Shown: positions 53,843 to 63,110, counted from the stretch's first letter. The stretch: DNA of 64,000 nt from Planctomycetota bacterium (GCA_020848735.1 JADLHO010000145.1:27040-91039), one strand, 5' to 3'. Made by a program: numbers and translations. Notes: generated by a model from the sequence alone, not told the origin.

Positions 53843-54964
53843 TCACTCCGCGCGCAGCCCGTAGTACTCGGCGCCGACGAGCTGCGGGTCGAGATCGCTG
53901 CGCATCAGCATCGTGCGCGCGGCCCAGATCTCCTTGAACACGCGGTACGACAGCGCGGTGCGATCGAGGTAATCGACGCCGTCGCTGCCGCCGGTGCCCA
54001 CGCGGCGGCCGATGACGCGCTCGACCATCCGCGCGTGGCGCTGGCGGAACACGATCATGCTCTGCTCCGCGGCGATCAGCGCGTCGATGACCTCGGCCGG
54101 CCAGGCGAGCAGCGGGAGGTCGCGGTGGCTCTCGATGAAGAGGATGGCCGCGCGGAGGCGGCTCGTCGCCGCGCGCTCGGCGGGCGGCGCGTCGTCGCCG
54201 AGCAACTGGGCGCGGGAGAGCGCGAGCTCCTGCGCGTAACGCGCGCGCAGGCGGCCCACGTCGGCTTCGGTCAGGGCCTGGTGTTGCAGCACGTCGGCGA
54301 CGCGCTGTTCCTGGCCCTTCTGCTGCTGGGCGAGGAAGTCCTCGATCCAGCGGCGGACGACCTGCGCATCGTCGGGTCGATCCGGTGTGCTGCCCTGGAT
54401 CGGCGCGCGGTGCAGCCAGCGGTAGACGGCGTCCTTCAAGGACGGCAGGTCGGCGCGCCTTCGGGTCACGCGCCGCAGGGCCGGCGAGTCGCTGCCGCCC
54501 TCGCCGTGCAGCGCGCGCAGGTAGCTCCCCTCGTGGCCGAGCGGGATGCGTTGGGCCTCGTCGAGGCCGAAGAGGATCTCGATCTCGCGGAGCTGCGCCG
54601 ACTGGAAGCCGCTCGCGGGCGAGAGCTTGTCGCGGAACTCGAGATAGGCCCGCGTGCGCATCGTCTCCATGAGGCGGAAGTGGTCCGCCATCATCTCGAA
54701 GAGCATCGCGACCCGGCGGAGCCCGGCGCACGCGGCGTGCAGGCGCGGCTCGCTCACGAAGTCCGCGCGGAACACGTCGCGCGCCGTGACCATCTCGCGC
54801 AGCACGAGCTTCATCCAGAGCTCGTCGATCTGGTGGATGACGATGAAGCGGACCTCGTCGTCGCTCAGCTCCGCCTCGCTCGGCGCGATGCCCGCCTGCA
54901 GCGCGAGCAGCTCCTCGACGCGGATGTAGTCCCAGTAGGTCGTCGGCCCGCGGCGCTCGGTCAT
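53843..54964 (-). CDS. kynA: Tryptophan 2,3-dioxygenase
   Basis: A 373-residue heme enzyme that opens the indole ring of tryptophan to N-formylkynurenine, the first step of the kynurenine pathway. TYWDYIRVEELLALQ, His44 in IHQIDELWMK (substrate side), Arg126 in SGFQSAQLREIE and the heme-ligating His310 in RQRHARMVERVIG with GTGGSDGVDYL are all present. Slightly longer than the 280-300 residue bacterial forms. No other kynurenine genes are in the window. It converges with the ParA-like gene across 21 bases. Confidence 0.92.
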   Translation of the reverse strand: MTERRGPTTYWDYIRVEELLALQAGIAPSEAELSDDEVRFIVIHQIDELWMKLVLREMVTARDVFRADFVSEPRLHAACAGLRRVAMLFEMMADHFRLMETMRTRAYLEFRDKLSPASGFQSAQLREIEILFGLDEAQRIPLGHEGSYLRALHGEGGSDSPALRRVTRRRADLPSLKDAVYRWLHRAPIQGSTPDRPDDAQVVRRWIEDFLAQQQKGQEQRVADVLQHQALTEADVGRLRARYAQELALSRAQLLGDDAPPAERAATSRLRAAILFIESHRDLPLLAWPAEVIDALIAAEQSMIVFRQRHARMVERVIGRRVGTGGSDGVDYLDRTALSYRVFKEIWAARTMLMRSDLDPQLVGAEYYGLRAE

Positions 54965-55019
54965 GACCGCGCGTTGTAGCGAGCCGCGCGCATCGAAGCG
55001 AAGCCGCAGCGGGCGGCGC

Positions 55020-57035
55020 TCACTGCGACGTGATCTGGAACTGGAGCTGGTGCTCGCGCACGCCCGGGCCGACCTGGAACTCCTGCTTGGTCTTCTGGAA
55101 GTCGACGACCATGAGGAAGGGATTGCCCTGCCGTCCCGCGCTCGCCTGGTAGAGGCCCGGGGGCAGGCGCTTGGGCAACGTGAAGCGCCCCTGCTCGTCG
55201 CTGACCACGTCGGTCTGGAACATGCTCCGGCGCTGGCCCGTCGGGTCGGGGACGGAACTGACCTGCACCTTGATCTGCGCCGCGGGGGCGCCGTCGACGA
55301 GCACGGTGCCGAGCACGAGCGTCCCCTTCTGCAGCGCGACCGCGCCGAGGTTCGTCGCCTCGCCCTCCGTGACGATCACGTCCCGCACCGAGTGGCCCGA
55401 GTGGTCCTTGTGCTCGAAGCGGAGCTGGTAGGTGCCCGGAGTCAGCTTCTCGAACTTGAAGGCGCCGCGCTTGTCGGTCGGCAGCGACATCAGCGAGACC
55501 TTGTAGGGCATCATCATCCCGAACATCTTCGAGATGGGGTTGTCCTCGAAGTCGTTCTGGACGGTGCTGACCTGCACGCCCGCGACCGCCGTGCCGTCGT
55601 CGCTCGTGACGGTCCCGACGATGGAACCGCCTTCGCTCACCTGCACGATGACCTCGGGGTCGGGCGTGCCGACCGCGATCTTGAAGGGCTTCGAGAACGC
55701 CATCGCGTAGCCCGCGGCGTGCACCTCGAGGGCGAAGCTGCCCGGGTCCCAGCCCGTGAGCCGGTAGAAGCCGTTCTCGAGGTCGCGCGGATTCACCCGC
55801 ACCTCACCCGAACCCATCATGTTGCCGTACATGTCCTGCGCCTCGTGCCAGGACTTGCGCCAGAGGCTGTAGCGCTCGATGAGGCGGCCGTTCTTCGCGA
55901 CGACCTTCACGAGCACCGCGCCCTGGGCCTCGAGCACGATGTGCCGCTCGAGCTCGCCGGCCATCACAGGCTTCGCCTCGCCCTTCGTGTAGCCCTCGGC
56001 GTTCACGATGATCTGGTAGGGACCTTCGACGAGGCCGTGCACCTCGAAGCGTCCTTCGCGGTCGGTGCGGCCGTCGACGTTGATCGGGGTCTTCGGCGCG
56101 ATCGCGAGCACCTGGAAGCGCGCGGCGGGGATCGGCTTGCCCTGCGCGTCCGTGACCACGCCGGCGATCGCGAGACCCGGATCGAGCTCGAAGTCGAAGA
56201 CGTTCTCGGCCTCGGCCTTGAGCTGCTGCGCGAGCTTCTCCTGACGCGCGAAGCCCGGGCCGAAGGCCGCCACGTTCACGAGGCCGGCGGCGGCGTTCGC
56301 GATGCGGAAGCTGCCGTCCTGGCCCGTCTGCACCTCGATGCCCTGCTCGCGGCCCGGCGTCGGACCGATGTTGAGCTGCTGGTTGACCGACTTGATCTGC
56401 ACAGTCGCGCCCGCGACGGGAGCGCCGCCCTGTCTCGCGATCACCCGGCCGCTCACGACCAGGCCCGCGCTCAGCTTGATGTCGCCCGCGTCCCACCACT
56501 TGCCGGCGAAGAGCGTCACGTTCGGCTGCAGGTGGTCGGCGTGGGCCGCGCCCACGACGCGGAGTTCGAAGACCTTCCCCTCCGGGAGCTCGCGGAGGCC
56601 GAGCTTGAACTCACCCGTCGCATCGCTCTGGGTCGCGGCGAGCGGCGGGCGGATCACGCCCTTCTGCGCGAGCAGCATGTCCTCGAACATCGAAGCCGGA
56701 TTGCTGCCGAGGAAGAGGTAGCAGTCGGAGCCGGCGACGGGGCGGCCGAACTCGTCGACCAGGCGGCCGCGCAGGCCCTGGGCGAAGTCCTGTCCGGACG
56801 CCACCGGCTGGGTGATCTGCGTGCGCGCGGGGTCCTCACGCGGCGTCTCGGGGCCGGCCTGCCGCACCGGCGCCACCGCGGGCTCGTTCACCTTCGGCGG
56901 GTCGACGGGCGCGGGATCCTGGACCGTGGGGCCGACGGGCGGCGTGTCGGAGCCGCCGTTGAGCAGGGCCCAGGCGCCGATGCCGACGACGGCGAGGACG
57001 ACGACGAGGAGGAGGGACTTCATACCGGAGTTCAT
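55020..57035 (-). CDS. Membrane-anchored protein with multiple carboxypeptidase-regulatory-like domains (1)
   Basis: A 671-residue protein: N-terminal membrane segment (about 5-26), a proline/threonine linker to about 75, then a chain of beta-sandwich units of the carboxypeptidase regulatory-like type. The repeated turns GRLVDEFGRPVAGS, GRVIARQGGAPVAGA, GVVTDAQGKPIPAA, GTVTSDDGTAVAGV and the closing DEQGRFTLPKRLPPGLYQA are the diagnostic phrases, giving about five units. Such domains are structural or carbohydrate-binding and sit outside the membrane. It is the last of three homologous neighbours; spacing to the previous one is 32 bases. Start at 57035 (MNSG) or 57023 (MKSLLL). Confidence 0.82.
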   Translation of the reverse strand: MNSGMKSLLLVVVLAVVGIGAWALLNGGSDTPPVGPTVQDPAPVDPPKVNEPAVAPVRQAGPETPREDPARTQITQPVASGQDFAQGLRGRLVDEFGRPVAGSDCYLFLGSNPASMFEDMLLAQKGVIRPPLAATQSDATGEFKLGLRELPEGKVFELRVVGAAHADHLQPNVTLFAGKWWDAGDIKLSAGLVVSGRVIARQGGAPVAGATVQIKSVNQQLNIGPTPGREQGIEVQTGQDGSFRIANAAAGLVNVAAFGPGFARQEKLAQQLKAEAENVFDFELDPGLAIAGVVTDAQGKPIPAARFQVLAIAPKTPINVDGRTDREGRFEVHGLVEGPYQIIVNAEGYTKGEAKPVMAGELERHIVLEAQGAVLVKVVAKNGRLIERYSLWRKSWHEAQDMYGNMMGSGEVRVNPRDLENGFYRLTGWDPGSFALEVHAAGYAMAFSKPFKIAVGTPDPEVIVQVSEGGSIVGTVTSDDGTAVAGVQVSTVQNDFEDNPISKMFGMMMPYKVSLMSLPTDKRGAFKFEKLTPGTYQLRFEHKDHSGHSVRDVIVTEGEATNLGAVALQKGTLVLGTVLVDGAPAAQIKVQVSSVPDPTGQRRSMFQTDVVSDEQGRFTLPKRLPPGLYQASAGRQGNPFLMVVDFQKTKQEFQVGPGVREHQLQFQITSQ

Positions 57036-57067
57036 GGGGAAGGCTGGTTGCGGTGACTCGATGTCGA

Positions 57068-59143
57068 TCAGTTGCTCTGGATCGCGAACTGCAGGCGCGC
57101 GAGTTCCTGGCCCGGTTGGATCGTCAGCGTCTGTCGCGTCTTCTGGTAGTCGACGACCTGCAGCAGGATCGTCGCGAGGTTCTGGCGCGCGGCCCGCGCG
57201 ACGTAGGTTCCCGCGGGCAGGCGTTGCGGCAGCGTGAACTGGCCGCGATCGTCGCTGACGGCCTCGGCGAAGACCATCGCGGCCGAGTCGCCGCCGGCCG
57301 GTACGTCCGAGTGCAGCGAGACCTTCACCTGGCCGGCGGGTCGTCCATCGACGAGCACCGTGCCGCTGACCGTCGCCCCGCGTTCGAGGGTGATCACGCC
57401 GAGATCGTGCGTGGCACCGTCGTCGATGCGGAACTCGCGCAGTCGTGTCTCGCAGTGCTCGGCATCGCGGACGGCGAACTGAGAGACGCCCGGCGCGAGG
57501 TGCTCGAGCCGGGCGAGGCCCTGCGCGTCGCTGAGGCACTGCGTCTGCGTCGTGCGCGAGGGCAGTGCCTTCGCGAGCATCGACGTGAGCGGGTTCTCGT
57601 CGGCGAAAGCGGGCAAGGCCGCGAACGTCGCCCCGGCCGCGGGACTGCCATCGGCGCGCCGCACGTGCACCACGAGCGCGGCGCCGCTGCGGAGCGTGAC
57701 CGGCACCTCGCGGGCGCGCTCTCCCGCGGCGACGACGAAGGGCTCGGAGAAGGACTTCGCGAAGCCCTCGGCTTCGACCTGGAGCACGTAGCCGCCGGGG
57801 TCGACGCTGCCGACCACGAAGACCCCGTCGATGAGCTGTGCGGCGAAGACGCGTTGGATCTGCGCGGCGGGCAGGTCGGAGAGCGAGTCGGTGGCCTCGT
57901 GCCAGCGCAGCAGCAGCACGTCGAAGCGGCTCGGCGCCGCGCCGCCGGGTTGCACGACGCGCGCGCGCAGCACGGCCTGCGCCGGCAGCGTGAGCTTCGC
58001 CTCGCGCTCACCGCTGCGCACGGGCTTGAGCTCGGCCTGCACGTAGCCCGGCGCGATCGCACTCAGCACGTAGGCGCCCTCGACGAGCCCGATGATCTCG
58101 AAGCGACCGTCCTCGCCGCTGCGCGCTTCGCCGGCTCCGGCGAGCTGTGAGCTGATCGAACGCGCTTCGAGGCGGGCACCGGCGATCGCCTGGCCCTGCT
58201 CGTCGACGACGAGCCCGCTGATCGAGGTGCCGCGCGGCAGTTCGAAGTCGCAGACGTTCTCGACCCCGGCCTTCACCTCGACGACGGGCCGCAGCACGCG
58301 CGCGAAGCCCGGCGCGACGGCCGTGACCTGCACGAAGCCCGCGCGCAGTCCCTCGAGCACGTAGCGACCGGTGCCGTCGCCCGACGCCACGATCCCCGCC
58401 TCGCGCTCGGGAGTCGGAGTCGTCTGCGGTCCGAGCCCGACCGGCCGCGCGACGATCGTCGCACCCGGCACGGGGAAGCCATCGCTGCCCTGCACCGTGA
58501 CCTTGCCGCTGAGCCGCAGACCGCGCTCGAGCGGCAGGTCGCCGAGATCGACCCAGCGCGCGGGGAAGAGGCGGAGCCTGGGCAGGGTCGTCTCGGCGAA
58601 GCCCGGCGCCAGGGCGCGCACCTCGTAGTCGTTCGGCGAGAGCACCTGGGCGCCGAGCGCGAAGCGGCCGTCCTGGGCGGTGGTCGTGCGCGCGAGCGGC
58701 GGCACGACGACGCCGCGATCGGCGTAGAGCAGGCTCTCGAAGGGGTTGCTGGCGAGGTGCTCGACGAGGAGCACGGTGGCTCCCGGCAAGGGCATGCCCG
58801 TCGCATCGACGACCCGGCCGAGCACGCCCTGCGGCAGGCTCGTCCCGGCGGGGGCCGACTCGACGGGGCGGCGTTCGTCCGGCGCGGCGGGGTCCACGGG
58901 GACCTCCGGCGTGAGCGGTGCCTGGCGCGGAGTCGTCGGGTCCGGTCCCGGCGCGGTCGCCGGGGTCGACGCGGTGGCGTTGCCGGGGCTCGGCGCTGCG
59001 GGTTCGTCGCCGCCGCGGAAGAGGAAGAAGGCGAGTGCTCCGAGCGCCGCGACGAGCACGAGCGCGAGACCCAGGCGCCCGGCGCGACCGCTGCCGCCCT
59101 GACCCTGCTCCGGGCCGAGCCTGGCTTCGCCGCTCGCATTCAT
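57068..59143 (-). CDS. Membrane-anchored protein with multiple carboxypeptidase-regulatory-like domains (2)
   Basis: A 691-residue paralogue of the downstream protein. A basic N-terminus and membrane segment (about 22-42), a Pro/Thr/Ala-rich linker to about 100, then about five beta-sandwich units: GRVVDATGMPLPGA, GKVTVQGSDGFPVPGA, GLVVDEQGQAIAGA, then VRRADGSPAAGA and GTVLVDGRPAGQVKVSL. The last unit (DDRGQFTLPQRLPAGTYVARA, VVDYQKTRQTL) aligns closely with the end of protein 1 (VVDFQKTKQEF), so the two arose by duplication. Its start overlaps the third paralogue's stop by 4 bases. Surface-exposed structural protein; function unknown. Confidence 0.82.
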   Translation of the reverse strand: MNASGEARLGPEQGQGGSGRAGRLGLALVLVAALGALAFFLFRGGDEPAAPSPGNATASTPATAPGPDPTTPRQAPLTPEVPVDPAAPDERRPVESAPAGTSLPQGVLGRVVDATGMPLPGATVLLVEHLASNPFESLLYADRGVVVPPLARTTTAQDGRFALGAQVLSPNDYEVRALAPGFAETTLPRLRLFPARWVDLGDLPLERGLRLSGKVTVQGSDGFPVPGATIVARPVGLGPQTTPTPEREAGIVASGDGTGRYVLEGLRAGFVQVTAVAPGFARVLRPVVEVKAGVENVCDFELPRGTSISGLVVDEQGQAIAGARLEARSISSQLAGAGEARSGEDGRFEIIGLVEGAYVLSAIAPGYVQAELKPVRSGEREAKLTLPAQAVLRARVVQPGGAAPSRFDVLLLRWHEATDSLSDLPAAQIQRVFAAQLIDGVFVVGSVDPGGYVLQVEAEGFAKSFSEPFVVAAGERAREVPVTLRSGAALVVHVRRADGSPAAGATFAALPAFADENPLTSMLAKALPSRTTQTQCLSDAQGLARLEHLAPGVSQFAVRDAEHCETRLREFRIDDGATHDLGVITLERGATVSGTVLVDGRPAGQVKVSLHSDVPAGGDSAAMVFAEAVSDDRGQFTLPQRLPAGTYVARAARQNLATILLQVVDYQKTRQTLTIQPGQELARLQFAIQSN

Positions 59144-61080
59144 CGCGCGCGGAGCTCCAGTTCGAGGCGCTGGCCCTCCGTGAGGGTCACGCGCTCACGG
59201 GTGCTCGCGAAGCGCCGCGCGGCCTCGCGCGCGTGCGCCGATCCGGCCGCGGTGAAGGCCAGCTCCCAGTCGCCCGCGGCGAGCGGGCCGAGTCGGAAGC
59301 GGCCCGCGGTATCGGCGTGCACGCGGGCGAACCAGCGGGGCAGCTCCCCGCCGACCGGATCGGCCTCCACGAGCGCGCCTGGGACCGGCCGACCGTCCTG
59401 GTCGAGGCAGACCCCGACCAGCGTCGCGCCGCGCGCGAGCCGCACGCTCCCGAGCTGCAGCGGGGACGCGGCGGGGTCGATGACGAAGGGTTCGCCGAGA
59501 CTCGGGGCGTGTCCGTCGGCCCTCACGAGGACGCGGCCGCTCCGCTCGCGGAGCGCGACGCGGGCCCGACCGTCACCGCCGCTGCTCGCGTGCGCGCGGT
59601 GCAGGGCGCCGCTCGCGCGGTCGAGCAGCTCGGCAAGGGCGGTTCCGTCGTGGTCGGGGGGGAGCATCTCGATCTCGGCGCGCGGCAGCGGCTGCCCCGA
59701 GGCGTCGAGCACCGTCAGTTCGACGAGCGGCGCCGCCAGCATGGCGAAGCTCCGGCTGCGGTCGGGATCGGGGCTCGCCTCGAGGGCCTCACTCACCAGC
59801 GTCAGGTGTCGATCGGACGTGAAGGTCAGGCGGAATCTTCCCGGCGGCAGGCCCGCGATCCCAAATGAGCCATCGGCGCCGCTCTCGGCGCTCGGATGGG
59901 CGATGCGACCGGCGCGAACGAGCGGCGCACCGCGCTCGGGCCGGGCGCGGATCTGCACGCCGGCGAGCGGACGACCGCTCGACGCGTCGAGGACCAGACC
60001 GGCGAGCGCGGCGCCGGGTGCGAAGCGCAGGACCAGCGGGTTCTCGCCGGCCGCGGTCACGCCGCGGCGCTCGATCGCCTCGAAGGCGATCGACTCGGCG
60101 CGGACCCGGAGCGGGCCGAGCGGCAGGCCCAGCGCGCGGAACGCGCCGTCGCGACCGCTGACGACGCTGGTCGCCACGCCGTCCTCGCCGTCGCCGCGGA
60201 TGGTGACCAGCGCACCGGGCAGGGCTTCGCCGCGTGGGTCGAGCACGCGCCCGCCGAGCGCGCAGCCCGGCGCGAGCGCGATGCGCAGCTCGCCCGCGCG
60301 GTCGGCGCTCGCGGTGTGGCGATGCTCGAGTTCGGTGCTCGCGCGGCCGTCGGCCTCGACGCGGATCCGCCAATCCCCCTCGCCGAGGCCGTAGACGATG
60401 CCGCGGCCGTCGGCCCCCGTGATCGCGAGGCGACGGGGCGCGGTCGCGGCACCGAGCAGCGGATCGAAGAGGACCGGGCTGATCGCGATGCGCGCGCCGG
60501 GGAGCGTCGCACCGCTCTCCGCGGCGACCGTCTCGATCGCGAGCCCGAGGCTCGCGCGCATCACGATCTCGCCGAGTTCGACGACCGTGCGGTCGTGGGT
60601 CGCCACGAGCAAACGCTGCGGCGGGTACTGCGGGTGTTCGACGACGAGCACGTGGTCGCCGAGGAGCTCCGTGTGCAGCGCGAAGCGGCCGTCGAGACCC
60701 GTCGACTTCTCCGCGGCGCGCGTGGTGCTGCCCTGGCCATCGGTGAGCCAGCCGTCGCTGGCCGCGACGAAGAGCGCGACGGCCGCGCCGACGATCGGCC
60801 GCGCCGTCCCATCGAGCACGCGCCCCTCGACGTAGAGCCCCGTGATCTCGTTCGCGGGGGCGAGCCGGGTCAGCGGGATGCCCTGGTCGAGCGGGGTCGC
60901 GGTCCGCGCGCCGGGGAGGCGCGCCGCGGCGTCCTGCGCCGCACCGCGCTCCTCCGTGTGCCCCGGTGCGGCGAGGGGGTCGCGGACGGCGATGGGTTCC
61001 CGGTCTGCGTCCGGCCAGACGAAGACCAGCGCGACGATGGCCAGGAGCCCGAGGCAGAGGGCGACGAGGGGGCGCATCAT
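59140..61080 (-). CDS. Membrane-anchored protein with multiple carboxypeptidase-regulatory-like domains (3)
   Basis: A 646-residue, more diverged member of the trio: membrane segment at about 3-22, short linker, then beta-sandwich units with GRVLDGTARPIVGAAV, GRVLDPRGEALPGALV, GLVLDASSGRPLAGVQ and VCLDQDGRPVPGALVE. The C-terminus (LPRWFARVHADTAGRFRLGPLAAG) keeps the domain pattern but lacks the DYQKT block of the other two. The ATG at 61080 (MMRPLV) overlaps the Bfd-like stop by 4 bases, so all four genes look like one transcript. Function unknown. Confidence 0.82.
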   Translation of the reverse strand: MMRPLVALCLGLLAIVALVFVWPDADREPIAVRDPLAAPGHTEERGAAQDAAARLPGARTATPLDQGIPLTRLAPANEITGLYVEGRVLDGTARPIVGAAVALFVAASDGWLTDGQGSTTRAAEKSTGLDGRFALHTELLGDHVLVVEHPQYPPQRLLVATHDRTVVELGEIVMRASLGLAIETVAAESGATLPGARIAISPVLFDPLLGAATAPRRLAITGADGRGIVYGLGEGDWRIRVEADGRASTELEHRHTASADRAGELRIALAPGCALGGRVLDPRGEALPGALVTIRGDGEDGVATSVVSGRDGAFRALGLPLGPLRVRAESIAFEAIERRGVTAAGENPLVLRFAPGAALAGLVLDASSGRPLAGVQIRARPERGAPLVRAGRIAHPSAESGADGSFGIAGLPPGRFRLTFTSDRHLTLVSEALEASPDPDRSRSFAMLAAPLVELTVLDASGQPLPRAEIEMLPPDHDGTALAELLDRASGALHRAHASSGGDGRARVALRERSGRVLVRADGHAPSLGEPFVIDPAASPLQLGSVRLARGATLVGVCLDQDGRPVPGALVEADPVGGELPRWFARVHADTAGRFRLGPLAAGDWELAFTAAGSAHAREAARRFASTRERVTLTEGQRLELELRAR

Positions 61081-61316
61081 GACCGCGGCAGCTCCCGCGG
61101 AACGTGGCGCTCGAGCAGCTCCGAGAGTTCGCCCCGGCACGTCGAACAGCCCGTGCCAGCGCCGGTGTGCTCGATGAGCTGCGCGAGCGTGTGGCAGCCG
61201 TCGCGGATCGCCGCGAGCAGGGTCTGCTCGTGCACGGCGCGGCAGAAGCAGATGCGCGGGTTCCCGTCGTCGCGCGGCGAGGGCGGGTCGATCGGACGCT
61301 GCGGAACGGACGCCAA
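61077..61316 (-). CDS. Bfd-like [2Fe-2S] ferredoxin-domain protein
   Basis: A 79-residue protein with the four-cysteine pattern of bacterioferritin-associated ferredoxin domains: CFC (Cys23, Cys25), 31 residues, then CSTC (Cys57, Cys60), with GAGTGC just before. Free-standing Bfd releases iron from bacterioferritin; the same fold serves as an electron-transfer module in other reductases. The only available start is TTG at 61316; no ATG or GTG lies upstream before the in-frame stop. It is first in the minus-strand run of carboxypeptidase-regulatory proteins, an odd association. Confidence 0.82.
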   Translation of the reverse strand: MASVPQRPIDPPSPRDDGNPRICFCRAVHEQTLLAAIRDGCHTLAQLIEHTGAGTGCSTCRGELSELLERHVPRELPRS

Positions 61317-61358
61317 GGGTTGGGCTTCGCGGGAGCTCGGCGATGGCGCCGGGTCGCG

Positions 61359-61373
61359 GCGCTAATGTAGCGC
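61359..61373. promoter_or_regulatory. Palindrome with -10-like boxes on both strands, between bfd-like gene and fhs
   Basis: GCGCTA-ATG-TAGCGC is a 6-base-pair dyad in the 85-base divergent gap. It contains TAATGT (plus strand, 33 bases before the fhs GTG) and TACATT (minus strand, 47 bases before the bfd-like TTG), so one site could serve as promoter or operator for both. Confidence 0.4.
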
Positions 61374-61401
61374 GGCCCTGCGTCTCGCAAACCGCTCCAC
61401 C

Positions 61402-63093
61402 GTGAACGACCTCGACATCTCACGCGCCGCCACTCTCCGCCCATTGACCGAAGTCGCCCGCCGCCTCGGGCTGCGCGACGACGACCTCGAGCCCTACGGC
61501 CACACGATGGCCAAGCTGCGGCTCGACATCCTGCAGCGCGAGCCGCTGCGCGATCGCGCGCGCTACGTGGTGGTCACCGCGATCAACCCGACGCCGCTCG
61601 GCGAGGGGAAGACGGTGCACACCGTCGGCATCTCGATGGCGCTCAATCGCATCGGCAAGCGCGCCGCGTGCGTGATCCGGCAGCCCTCGATGGGGCCGGT
61701 CTTCGGCATCAAGGGCGGCGCCGCGGGCGGCGGCTACAGCCAGGTCGTGCCGCCCGAGGACTTCAACCTGCACCTCACCGGCGACTTCCACGCGGTGGCG
61801 GCGGCGAACAACCTGCTCGCCGCGATGGTCGACACCTCGTTGCTGCTCGACAACCCGCTCGACCTCGACCCGCAGAACGTGACCTGGCGCCGCGTCGTCG
61901 ACGTCAACGACCGCGCGCTGCGCGACATCGAGGTCGGACTCGGCGGGGACAAGAACGGCGTGCCGCGCCGCACCGGTTTCGCCATCACCGCGGCGAGCGA
62001 GGTGATGGCGGTGCTCGGACTCGCCACCGATCCGCAGGACCTGCGCGCGCGGCTCGGCCGCATGGTCGTCGGCTTCACGCGCGGTGGCCAGCCGGTGACG
62101 GCCGAGCAGCTCAAGGCCGCGGGTTCGATGGCGGCGATCCTCCGCAAGGCGCTGATGCCGACGCTGATGCAGACCCTCGAGGGCACGCCCGCGCTCGTGC
62201 ACACGGGGCCCTTCGCGAACATCGCACACGGCAACAGCTCGATCGTCGCGGACCAGATCGGCCTGCGTTGCGCGGACTTCATCGTCACCGAGGCGGGCTT
62301 CGGCGCCGACATGGGCGCGGAGAAGTTCTTCAACATCAAGTGCCGCGTCTCGGGCCTGCGGCCCCACGCCGCGCTGCTCGTCTGCACCGTGCGCGCGCTC
62401 AAGGTGCACTCCGGGCGCTTCGACGTCGTCGCGGGCAAGAAGCTGCCCGAGGGTCTCCTGCGCGAGGACCTCGACGCGGTCCGCGCCGGTGCCGGCAATC
62501 TCGTCAAGCAGATCGAGAACGTGCGCCTGCACGGCGTGCCCGTGGTCGTCGCGGTCAATCGCTTCCCGAGCGACACCGAGGCCGAGCTCGCGCTCGTGCA
62601 GCGGATCGCACGCGACGCGGGGGCCTTCGACGCCGCCGTCAGCACGCTCTACGCCGAGGGCGGCAAGGGCGGTGAGGCCCTCGCCCACGCGCTCGTCCGC
62701 GCGAGCGAGGAGCCCTCGACCTTCCGCTTCCTCTACCCCGAGACCGCCTGTCTCAAGGAGAAGATCGAGACCATCGCCACGAAGGTCTACGGCGCGGGCC
62801 GCGTCGAGTACTCGCCGCTCGCGGAGACCAAACTCGCGCACTTCGAGGCCCTCGGCTACGGGCGCTTCCCGATCTGCATGGCGAAGAACCAGTACTCGCT
62901 CTCGCACGACGTGAAGCTGCGCGGGCGCCCCGAGGGCTTCAGCTTCCCGATCCTCGACGTGCGCGCCTCGGTCGGCGCCGGCTTCGTCTATCCGCTCGCC
63001 GGCGAGATCATGACCATGCCGGGGCTCGGACGCGCGCCGAACGCCATCAACATCGACGTCGACGAGAAGGGCGACATCACGAACTTCATGTGA
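61402..63093 (+). CDS. fhs: Formate-tetrahydrofolate ligase
   Basis: A 563-residue enzyme that makes 10-formyltetrahydrofolate from formate, tetrahydrofolate and ATP. The P-loop TPLGEGKT is at residues 64-71 (followed by V instead of the usual T), then GIKGGAAGGGYSQVVPPEDFNLHLTGD, ANNLLAAM and RASVGAGFVYPLAGEIMTMPGL near the end. Length matches the family. The start is GTG, 20 bases after a CTCGCAAACC stretch with no clear ribosome site. It could use formate from the kynurenine pathway (kynA is nearby), but that link is inference. Confidence 0.94.
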   Translation: MNDLDISRAATLRPLTEVARRLGLRDDDLEPYGHTMAKLRLDILQREPLRDRARYVVVTAINPTPLGEGKTVHTVGISMALNRIGKRAACVIRQPSMGPVFGIKGGAAGGGYSQVVPPEDFNLHLTGDFHAVAAANNLLAAMVDTSLLLDNPLDLDPQNVTWRRVVDVNDRALRDIEVGLGGDKNGVPRRTGFAITAASEVMAVLGLATDPQDLRARLGRMVVGFTRGGQPVTAEQLKAAGSMAAILRKALMPTLMQTLEGTPALVHTGPFANIAHGNSSIVADQIGLRCADFIVTEAGFGADMGAEKFFNIKCRVSGLRPHAALLVCTVRALKVHSGRFDVVAGKKLPEGLLREDLDAVRAGAGNLVKQIENVRLHGVPVVVAVNRFPSDTEAELALVQRIARDAGAFDAAVSTLYAEGGKGGEALAHALVRASEEPSTFRFLYPETACLKEKIETIATKVYGAGRVEYSPLAETKLAHFEALGYGRFPICMAKNQYSLSHDVKLRGRPEGFSFPILDVRASVGAGFVYPLAGEIMTMPGLGRAPNAINIDVDEKGDITNFM

Positions 63094-63110
63094 GCCCGGT
63101 GAGGGTGGGG

